The translations under genes and the position numbers were made by a program. This document shows, in pieces, positions 1-5,316 of a stretch of 7,744 nt of DNA. Below the pieces are notes generated by a model that saw nothing but the letters and a program-made list of their open reading frames with translations, ran no database searches and was not told where the DNA came from. Origin of the DNA: CAYRPO01 sp964426305. GTDB lineage: Bacteria; Patescibacteriota; Saccharimonadia; Saccharimonadales; CAIOMD01. The stretch lies in assembly GCA_964426305.1 (NCBI GenBank), contig CAYRPO010000042.1, positions 1-7,744 of the forward strand, written 5' to 3'. Within the stretch, counting starts at the first letter, position 1; each line of letters begins with the position of its first letter.

Positions 1-899
1 AATGCTCCGTATTTGCATTTGCCAGTTATTCTGACCACTATCAGTCTCTCCGGCGACACTTCCCATTGCAAGGTTGAGAATAGGGTAGATGCGGTTACCG
101 CCGCCGAAAGGCCAATCATCCGAGCTATCCGATGGCTTTATGTACGTACCAAAAACTTCGCCGTCGAGCGTCCATCTCACTTCAGTCGGCGTTACCTCAA
201 CGCCATAAGTATGAAACTCATCCGAAGTGATAGTGACCGGCGCACTAAAAGCATAGCTCCTGTTGAACGTATGTAAAGAACCTTCCACTGTGCCCGGATG
301 ATTGCCGTAAGTTTCCACGCCATCGAGTTCACCGTTGTGCATATAAAAGCGCGGCTCATCCCAATTTTCAGGGGTCGGATCAAGAGCGTTCGTAAACGGT
401 TGATTCGCCGACAAGAACCAAAAAGCAGGCCAAGTGCCAGGATCGGTTGGAAGTTTCATAGTGACCTCACATCTACCATATTCAAAATCGAACCTGCCAA
501 GTGTATCAATACGCCCAGAAGTAAATTCGTATATCGTGTCGGCACCCGGGTACTGATGCGTCTCGCGATGTGCTTCTAGGATGAGGATTCCATCTTCAAT
601 ACGAACATTATGTTCGCTATTCGTATAGGCCTGGGACTCGTTATTATATGTAGGGACGGCTGGATCGAGTTCGAAGCGCCAGGTATTCGTATCTACCGAA
701 CCGTTTGGCATAGTTGAAAAATCTTGCTCCCACGATGCTGTCAATTCGAATTCAGTATCCATCCCTAGCGTTTCCGGAGCCTCTATATTATCGACATCAG
801 GAGCGCATCCTCCTAGTGCCGCAAGAAGGCCAACACCAAAGAGTTTAATACGGTGCGGCGACTAATACCCTCCGTGGGTTGCGTATATTCCGGTTCCAT
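1..899 (-). CDS. Glycoside hydrolase family 16 (beta-glucanase-like) Tat lipoprotein, partial, N-terminal signal frameshifted
   Basis: This is the 5' part of a secreted GH16 enzyme, a family that cleaves beta-1,3/1,4-glucans or related galactans. The C-terminus lies beyond position 1. Reading down from 843, the frame gives family landmarks (numbered from the ATG at 899 after correction): NNESQAYT near 87-93, FTSGRIDT near 126-133, and the catalytic motif GELDGVE at 190-196, with E191 as nucleophile, D193 as helper and E196 as acid/base. H210 and a PILNLAMG strand near 273-280 follow. The N-terminus shows SRRTVL (13-18), a hydrophobic core and a lipobox LGGC (Cys32), so Tat export and lipid anchoring are predicted. 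As written, the ATG frame hits TAG 28 codons in. One extra A in the AAA run at 844-846 joins the signal to the enzyme, changing LN to LK and giving a classic SRRxxLK motif. No ATG, GTG or TTG start lies near the signal in the enzyme frame. The first in-frame ATG is at 762, after the lipobox. The family call is firm; substrate and intactness are not. Confidence 0.85.
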
Positions 900-904
900 T
901 AAAA

Positions 905-910
905 AATATA
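905..910 (-). promoter_or_regulatory. Possible -10 element of the GH16 gene (leaderless)
   Basis: On the minus strand TATATT ends 5 nt before the ATG at 899. There is no Shine-Dalgarno upstream and no -35 with normal spacing (a TTGCAA lies 20 nt away). An in-frame ATG at 917 lies upstream of the box, so the box favours 899 as the start. The rest of 911-1076 is AT-rich intergenic DNA between divergent genes, and I recognise nothing else in it. Confidence 0.3.
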
Positions 911-1076
911 CTGACATAAATTCAGATAAATTGCAACTATTTTTGCCTGAACCACCCCTTGCCTTCTGTATTTGCATCTATGGCAAGAGGCTTGGGGGCT
1001 CTATCCTAACAGCAACATACTGCTGTATCCTTCTATATCCCTATAGGTATAGCAGGAAGATCATATCCTGGTAAGG

Positions 1077-1082
1077 TATACT
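1077..1082 (+). promoter_or_regulatory. -10 element (TATACT) for the gene at 1090, probably leaderless
   Basis: TATACT (5/6 match to TATAAT) ends 7 nt before the ATG at 1090, so initiation would fall on or next to the start codon. No -35 is recognisable at 16-18 nt spacing. The same geometry occurs upstream of the genes starting at 4495 and 5209. Confidence 0.4.
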
Positions 1083-1089
1083 TACTTGT

Positions 1090-1431
1090 ATGAAGTCAAT
1101 AAAAATCTTGAGCGGTGTTTACGTTGTTTTTTCTCTGTTTGCAGGGCCAACTATCATTTTTTACGCATTGGGTAGAGGCAAAGCAGGTATGGACTGTTCA
1201 GATGCTAGCTGGGATGCCATACCACAAGCAGTAAAAGTGGCATACTACCATGAGGCGGCCATGATTATGAGCATATCCTCCGCAGTCATGATAGGTCTAG
1301 GAGCGTTTCTAGTCTTGCAGCTCCTCAATCACAGTAGAAGCATCAGATCCATTGCGCTCGCCTTGCTTGTAGGTGTTATGATAGTGGGCTACTTGCTCGT
1401 CCTCATCGGTGCCAATCGCTGGAACTGCTAA
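1090..1431 (+). CDS. Small three-helix membrane protein of unknown function
   Basis: A 113-residue protein I do not recognise. It has three hydrophobic segments at about 7-28, 53-78 and 86-107. Positive residues sit at the N-terminus (MKSIK) and in the short loop HSRSIR between helices 2 and 3. By the positive-inside rule this puts the N-terminus inside, and the 29-52 loop and the C-terminus outside. The only two cysteines, C36 and C113, would then both face outward. The gene stands alone, divergent from the GH16 gene and 166 bp before tRNA-His. No strong terminator follows; a T6 run at 1481-1486 has only a poor stem before it. The coherent hydrophobic pattern and the upstream TATACT support a real gene. 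The minus-strand frame overlapping its 3' end looks like a shadow. Confidence 0.65.
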   Translation: MKSIKILSGVYVVFSLFAGPTIIFYALGRGKAGMDCSDASWDAIPQAVKVAYYHEAAMIMSISSAVMIGLGAFLVLQLLNHSRSIRSIALALLVGVMIVGYLLVLIGANRWNC

Positions 1432-1547
1432 TTGGCCCATGCGTAACATGCCAAGTAGTGCCCTCAGCCTCGTGCTAGGATTTTTTGATGCAATATGCTG
1501 ACGCCACTGCAACAGTTTCCAAGATTGCATACTGCCATTAAATTTGG

Positions 1548-1577
1548 TTCGCAAAAATATTTTTAATCTGTTAAAAT
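1548..1577 (+). promoter_or_regulatory. Possible promoter of tRNA-His
   Basis: TTCGCA (1548-1553) and TAAAAT (1572-1577) are separated by 18 nt. Transcription would start about 14 nt before the tRNA. A weaker alternative -10 (TACATG, 1587-1592) lies nearer. The stretch 1432-1547 otherwise shows nothing I recognise. Confidence 0.3.
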
Positions 1578-1597
1578 TGGCAAGCGTACATGCTTTT

Positions 1598-1675
1598 GGC
1601 GGATGTAGCTCAGTTGGTTAGAGCGCCTGTTTGTGGCACAGGAGGCCGTGGGTTCAACCCCCATCATTCGCCCCA
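1598..1675 (+). tRNA. tRNA-His (anticodon GTG)
   Basis: A full cloverleaf can be drawn. The acceptor GCGGATG (1599-1605) pairs with CATTCGC (1665-1671). The D arm is GCTC/GAGC. The anticodon stem CCTGT/ACAGG encloses loop TTGTGGC with GTG at 1633-1635. The T arm is GTGGG-TTCAACC-CCCAT. A G at 1598 is the histidine-specific G-1, facing C at 1672 (discriminator position 73), the normal bacterial tRNA-His identity pair. CCA is encoded at 1673-1675. The last five bases (CCCCA) are also the outer end of the following terminator stem. Confidence 0.97.
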
Positions 1676-1714
1676 AGTAAAAACCCCGATGAAAGTCGGG
1701 GTTTTTACTTGGGG
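1671..1714. terminator. Bidirectional intrinsic terminator, perfect 19-bp inverted repeat
   Basis: Positions 1671-1689 and 1696-1714 are exact reverse complements around the 6-nt loop TGAAAG. The core is ACCCCGA/TCGGGGT flanked by A5 and T5, so each strand reads a GC stem followed by a T-run. On the plus strand it ends the tRNA-His transcript; on the minus strand it lies 11 nt past the AAA+ stop codon at 1725. The outermost CCCCA of the left arm is the 3' end of tRNA-His. Confidence 0.9.
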
Positions 1715-1724
1715 CAGAAAGTGA

Positions 1725-4127
1725 TCAATGACTATTTTTATTTGCCTGCAGATACGACTCTATGTGAACTTTTTGTAGCTGAATTGTGTTACCAGCGGTT
1801 GCGCGTTGGCTGAGTAGTAGTTCGGCAACGATGTTCTCTACGGTGCGTTGCACGATCCGACGCATGGGTCGCGCACCTAATCGAGGATCAAAACCAGCGT
1901 CTACAAGCAATTCCTTTGCGTCTTCCTCTACGACAACCTGCACTTTCTGAACTGCCAGCGTTGCGTTGACTCCGGCCAATATAAGATCGACAACCTGCAA
2001 CAATTCTGGCTTAGTGAGTGGACGAAACAGGGCAATTTCATCGAAACGGTTTAAAAACTCTGGCTTGAAAACTCCTGTCGATATGAGCTCATCAGTGAAC
2101 TGTTGCTCAATTTCCTCTAGCTGTTTGCCGGCATCAATATGTTCACGAATACGATCAGCGCCTGCATTACTAGTAGCAATGATAACAGCGTCGCGAAACG
2201 AAACTTGTCGATTGTTGGTGTCTCGTAGTATGCCCTCGTCTAGGACTTGCAATAGAGTGTCTAGTACATTTGGGTGTGCTTTTTCGATCTCGTCCAGTAA
2301 TACAACACTAAATGGCTGCCGGGCAATCTGAGCCGTCAGACTATGTGCGTCATCGCTTGCATCGGCGATCAGCCGCTCAACATCCTTGCCTTGTGAGTAT
2401 TCATTCAGATCAAGTCGGACAAGCTGCTGTTCGCTGCCAAAATACACCGCAGCAACACTTTTAGCCAGCTCAGTCTTGCCAACGCCCGTAGGACCCAAGA
2501 ACAAGAACGTTCCGATTGGACGACTTTGGTTCCTGACACCTGCGCGCGCTCGTCGCAGTGCGCTAGAAACCGCCTTTACGGCAACAGTCTGGTTGATCAT
2601 GCGTTGATGAATACGCTCCTCGAGATGCATCAATGTGTCGCGTTCGCTGTCGGTGTTTGCGTTCGAAACCTTCACACCACGCATCTGCTCAATCGCTTTT
2701 TCGACTGATGTCCGGGTTACTAAACTTCCCTCGGCAAAATGTACCGCTGCCTCTAGTGTATGCAGTGCCCTGCCGGGGTCAGCTTGGTCGTTGATGTATC
2801 GTGAACTGAGTTGCAGTGCAGCCTGCAATGCCTGGTATGACATAACAACATTGTTTTGATGTTCATAGATGATCGCTTGATTCTCGAGCACTTCCATTGT
2901 TTCTGTCTCGGTAGTTGGAGTTGTGCTGACACGGTTTAGATACTGCACCAAGCTAGGATTACGTTGTGATATCTGTATCCAGCGCTGTTCATCGAGGGCC
3001 AGTATGATACGCAGCGCACCACCGTCCAGAAACGGTACCATAACATTCAGCAAGTCAACAGATCCGTTGCCCTCTTCAAAAAACAAATGTGCATCGTCAA
3101 GAAATATGATGACGTTCTTTGCCTGTAGTGCTTCATAAAGCAAATTTTGCACGAGTCGCTCCAGCTCCCCCCTGCCCCGTGCCTCTGTAATGAGGGTTGT
3201 TGCCTCGAGCGACACAACCTGCGCATAACGTAGCGACCCTGGAACCTCTACGCCTGGGTGCAGCAACCGTTCGGCAAGAGCATACACCAACGTACTCTTG
3301 CCAGACCCAAGCTGACCAACAAGCGCTACGTTGCGTCTCCCGTTGGCCGCCATAATCCGCATACAGTGATTCTGAAGTTCTATGTGACTTTGTAGTTCCC
3401 TAGAGATAATCCCACGATACTCTATAGCCTCACTGATGTTGTGCCCAAAACGACTCAGCAGTGGTGTAAATCCAAAATCCCAATCACGACCAATGCCTCC
3501 CGTTGGCCGCCAAACATTCGACGACGCGCGCAGCGATTCAAGGTGCCAATACCAAGACAGGCCTTGACGAATGTCATCAAGATCAATTCCAAGATGCGGC
3601 AAAATTGCAACAATCGCAGGTGATTGCTCGATGATCGCCACCGTCACTGACGCTTCATCCACTTCGTGCCTGTTAGCATCTGCACTCAACGCCATAGCCC
3701 GCTGCCAAATGCCATCCATGAGCAAGGCATCATCGGGCGCGGCACTCACTACCAGATCACCACCAAGCATGAAACGATTTGCAAAAAAAATCCCACCTTG
3801 CGTCTGCATAACAAGCTTGGCGACATCGTGCGGCGTTGGCTGTGCTGTGAGCCTACCTAAAAGCCATGGGCTCAACAGTTGATCTATGTCGCCTCCCAAA
3901 CGGCCAACGGGTATTGTCGTGAGAGCCTTTCCCCATGTAGCCACCATATACGGGATGACACTCATACCAACGAACAGCCAGCCTGCTGGCACATGCAGTA
4001 TCAACAAACCCAAGCCGCCCGCTATGCATGCCACTGTTGCGATGTATAACAATGCAACAACAGTGGTATTGCCAATTTTGACGCCAAGCCGTGCACGATG
4101 CACACGCTTTGTCTGAGCAATACTCAT
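1725..4127 (-). CDS. Membrane-anchored double-AAA+ ATPase, ClpC/ClpB-like, divergent
   Basis: An 800-residue protein of the Clp/Hsp100 superfamily. Order: a basic N-terminus; two membrane helices (about 21-45 and 48-65); a Clp_N-like helical region (about 95-195); a linker with the motif GRDWDFGF (213-220); D1 (about 262-465); D2 (about 500-795). D1 has Walker A GQLGSGKST (271-279) but Walker B ends LDD (343-345), the sensor-1 Thr is gone, the arginine-finger pair of ClpB is QY (395-396), and the pore segment reads ARGRG where ClpB has AKYRG. D2 has Walker A GPTGVGKT (545-552), Walker B VVLLDE (608-613), sensor-1 TSN (652-654), arginine finger R694 and sensor-2 GAR (751-753), but lacks the GAPPGYVG pore loop. 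No M-domain or ClpP-docking IGF/VGF tripeptide is visible. The start at 4127 overlaps the upstream stop as ATGA and has AGGGG 7 nt before it; an in-frame ATG at 4190 would lie far inside the upstream gene. Likely ATP-driven remodelling at the membrane; the substrate is unknown. Confidence 0.93.
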   Translation of the reverse strand: MSIAQTKRVHRARLGVKIGNTTVVALLYIATVACIAGGLGLLILHVPAGWLFVGMSVIPYMVATWGKALTTIPVGRLGGDIDQLLSPWLLGRLTAQPTPHDVAKLVMQTQGGIFFANRFMLGGDLVVSAAPDDALLMDGIWQRAMALSADANRHEVDEASVTVAIIEQSPAIVAILPHLGIDLDDIRQGLSWYWHLESLRASSNVWRPTGGIGRDWDFGFTPLLSRFGHNISEAIEYRGIISRELQSHIELQNHCMRIMAANGRRNVALVGQLGSGKSTLVYALAERLLHPGVEVPGSLRYAQVVSLEATTLITEARGRGELERLVQNLLYEALQAKNVIIFLDDAHLFFEEGNGSVDLLNVMVPFLDGGALRIILALDEQRWIQISQRNPSLVQYLNRVSTTPTTETETMEVLENQAIIYEHQNNVVMSYQALQAALQLSSRYINDQADPGRALHTLEAAVHFAEGSLVTRTSVEKAIEQMRGVKVSNANTDSERDTLMHLEERIHQRMINQTVAVKAVSSALRRARAGVRNQSRPIGTFLFLGPTGVGKTELAKSVAAVYFGSEQQLVRLDLNEYSQGKDVERLIADASDDAHSLTAQIARQPFSVVLLDEIEKAHPNVLDTLLQVLDEGILRDTNNRQVSFRDAVIIATSNAGADRIREHIDAGKQLEEIEQQFTDELISTGVFKPEFLNRFDEIALFRPLTKPELLQVVDLILAGVNATLAVQKVQVVVEEDAKELLVDAGFDPRLGARPMRRIVQRTVENIVAELLLSQRATAGNTIQLQKVHIESYLQANKNSH

Positions 4128-4495
4128 CTGCCAGCCCCTGCGACCGCAAGCACTACGCCCAAAACCGGCGCAACCGGTGCTACTAACCATCCAACTATCC
4201 AGACAAGACAGCCAAGGCCCGTCAAAAGCAGTACTACTAGGCCCAAAAAAATCGTAAAACTCCGGATCAAAAAGCCAACAAACCTGGAAAAAAGCTTGTC
4301 TATAAAACGTTGGGCCATGAGACCCAACGGACCATGCGCACCACCCGCATCAATCTGCCGGAATGGTGCAAAAAGAGTGCGAAACAACAGATCTACCGAA
4401 AACATATCAACTGTCTTCGCTAAAATGAGACGCATGCGACTCAAGAGGCTCCTGAATCCTGCGCCATACCACCATATAAAAAGATCAGTAACCAT
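4124..4495 (-). CDS. Small membrane protein encoded directly upstream of the AAA+ protein
   Basis: A 123-residue protein with no family I can name. The N-terminal part (1-75) is rich in aromatic and basic residues with amphipathic stretches, including FIWWYGAGF at 6-14 and LFAPFRQIDAGG at 41-52. The C-terminus holds two hydrophobic helices (about 78-104 and 106-121) separated by a proline-containing turn (VAPVAP), which suggests a membrane hairpin. The stop TGA overlaps the AAA+ start as ATGA, so the two are almost certainly co-translated and may be partners, for example as an anchor, adaptor or substrate receptor for the AAA+ machine. That role is inference from gene order only. The start at 4495 is chosen because a perfect TATAAT ends 6 nt upstream. 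Confidence 0.82.
   Translation of the reverse strand: MVTDLFIWWYGAGFRSLLSRMRLILAKTVDMFSVDLLFRTLFAPFRQIDAGGAHGPLGLMAQRFIDKLFSRFVGFLIRSFTIFLGLVVLLLTGLGCLVWIVGWLVAPVAPVLGVVLAVAGAGR
4135..4139 (-). promoter_or_regulatory. Shine-Dalgarno for the AAA+ gene
   Basis: AGGGG on the minus strand, 7 nt before the ATG at 4127 and inside the end of the upstream gene. It fixes 4127 as the start rather than 4190, and with the ATGA overlap it suggests translational coupling. Confidence 0.55.
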
Positions 4496-4501
4496 ACGAG
4501 T

Positions 4502-4507
4502 ATTATA
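4502..4507 (-). promoter_or_regulatory. -10 element (TATAAT) for the small membrane protein/AAA+ operon, leaderless
   Basis: A perfect TATAAT on the minus strand ends 6 nt before the ATG at 4495, placing the transcript start at the first base of the codon. A weak -35 (TTCATG) lies 16 nt upstream. It sits in the 39-bp gap after the lipid-kinase stop, so the pair can be transcribed separately from the upstream gene. Confidence 0.6.
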
Positions 4508-4534
4508 CAGTGTCCGGCATGACCATGAATTCCA

Positions 4535-5209
4535 TCATGCAATTGCCAAGGGCATCCACACAAGCACTCCCGCCAACAGCGGCACTATGACATTGTCACT
4601 ACCCCTTGGGGACATGATTTCTGCACACATCAAGATAAGAGCCGACGACATACTAAATAAGAACGCAAACAGCAGAGTCACTTCGCCAACAACCTGTTGA
4701 CCTACGGGCAGTGTTAGCCAAAATGCAACATTTAGACAAAAGGACACAACGGCAAACGTTACAGACCCAGCAACCGACTTTTTGTTCCCCCGAAATTTAA
4801 AGATATGTCCTTTTTTACCCGCATAAACACCAACCACCGCAGCTAGGCCGTCTGCGAGTGCCATATGCAGAACGGCCAATGCATATATGCGACCGTCCTG
4901 AAAAACAAGTGCCGAGGCAATAATTCCAACTGCGTACCAAATCTCGCCATAAGTCGCCCGACGCACAGCGCGAAACGAGCGCAACAAGCGAAAGCTCTTC
5001 ACGACAACAACAGCGACCGCAAAGAGTGTCGCCAATGCAACGATTTGCCATCGACTCAAAAACAAAGGCCACATCGCGGCAAATGTACCACAAGTTATGT
5101 GAACAAATTTGCGAGCGTATTCGCCTTTGAGTATTCGTTTGCGGCACAGTATCTCACTTAGCACGAGTACAGCGCCGGTGCTCGCTATAGCGAACAGCAT
5201 TTGCAGCAT
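4535..5209 (-). CDS. Dolichol/phytol-kinase-like CTP-dependent polyprenol kinase
   Basis: A 224-residue multi-pass membrane protein of the superfamily that includes dolichol kinase, phytol kinase and phosphatidate cytidylyltransferase. Visible family motifs are RKFVH (33-37) in the first cytoplasmic loop, TYGEIWY (86-92), the nucleotide-site motif ADGLAAVVG (119-127), GNKKSVAGS (141-149), and E197 followed by PRGSDNVIVP (201-210). This set, especially KKSxxGS and DNxxVP, fits the CTP-dependent prenol kinases better than CDP-diacylglycerol synthase, which is usually longer and carries a different signature. The probable reaction is phosphorylation of a polyprenol (undecaprenol or similar) at the membrane, feeding lipid-carrier supply for wall or surface-glycan synthesis. 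The actual substrate is not readable from sequence. The gene is first in the minus-strand cluster, 39 bp before the next gene. The start at 5209 is supported by TATAAT ending 6 nt upstream. Confidence 0.82.
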   Translation of the reverse strand: MLQMLFAIASTGAVLVLSEILCRKRILKGEYARKFVHITCGTFAAMWPLFLSRWQIVALATLFAVAVVVVKSFRLLRSFRAVRRATYGEIWYAVGIIASALVFQDGRIYALAVLHMALADGLAAVVGVYAGKKGHIFKFRGNKKSVAGSVTFAVVSFCLNVAFWLTLPVGQQVVGEVTLLFAFLFSMSSALILMCAEIMSPRGSDNVIVPLLAGVLVWMPLAIA

Positions 5210-5215
5210 TTTTTC

Positions 5216-5221
5216 ATTATA
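5216..5221 (-). promoter_or_regulatory. -10 element (TATAAT) for the lipid-kinase gene, leaderless
   Basis: A perfect TATAAT on the minus strand is followed by GAAAAA and then the ATG at 5209. No Shine-Dalgarno is present. No -35 is seen at 16-18 nt; TTTACA (5228-5233) lies only 6 nt upstream of the -10, too close to serve. Confidence 0.6.
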
Positions 5222-5304
5222 CCGCTTTTGTAAAGTTTTTTCCGTGAGCCCTCAGTGCATTCTCATGACGAGCTGCATACTAGAACCGAGACCAGCAAAC
5301 CTGA

Positions 5305-5310
5305 TACCAT
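5305..5310 (+). promoter_or_regulatory. Possible -10 (TACCAT) for the OpgC-like gene
   Basis: TACCAT (4/6 match) ends 6 nt before the ATG at 5317, repeating the spacing seen for other genes here. It favours 5317 over the GTG at 5314. The match is weak and no -35 is seen. Confidence 0.25.
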
Positions 5311-5316
5311 AGGGTG

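Noticed and set aside
841..850. Programmed -1 frameshift at ATTAAAC joining the Tat signal to the GH16 frame
   Set aside because: A -1 slip at TTA AAC would join the frames, but the heptamer is A TTA AAC rather than a canonical X XXY YYZ site, and programmed shifting inside a signal peptide would be odd. A missing A is simpler.
853..1074. 73-codon plus-strand frame over the GH16 signal region
   Set aside because: It overlaps the start and upstream region of the GH16 gene and its product shows no recognisable features.
1455..1486. Terminator after the three-helix protein (T6 at 1481-1486)
   Set aside because: The preceding bases form only a 3-4 bp stem, too weak to call.
1309..1554. 81-codon minus-strand frame overlapping the three-helix protein
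   Set aside because: No hydrophobic or domain pattern, no promoter, and it overlaps a more coherent membrane protein on the other strand.
3000..3345. Plus-strand frames inside the AAA+ gene
   Set aside because: The minus-strand frame carries the D1 Walker motifs here; the plus-strand frames are short and featureless.
4098..4700. 200-codon plus-strand reading frame
   Set aside because: It runs antisense to three well-supported minus-strand genes, is rich in T, P, R and K with no domain pattern, and has no promoter or ribosome site. It is a shadow.
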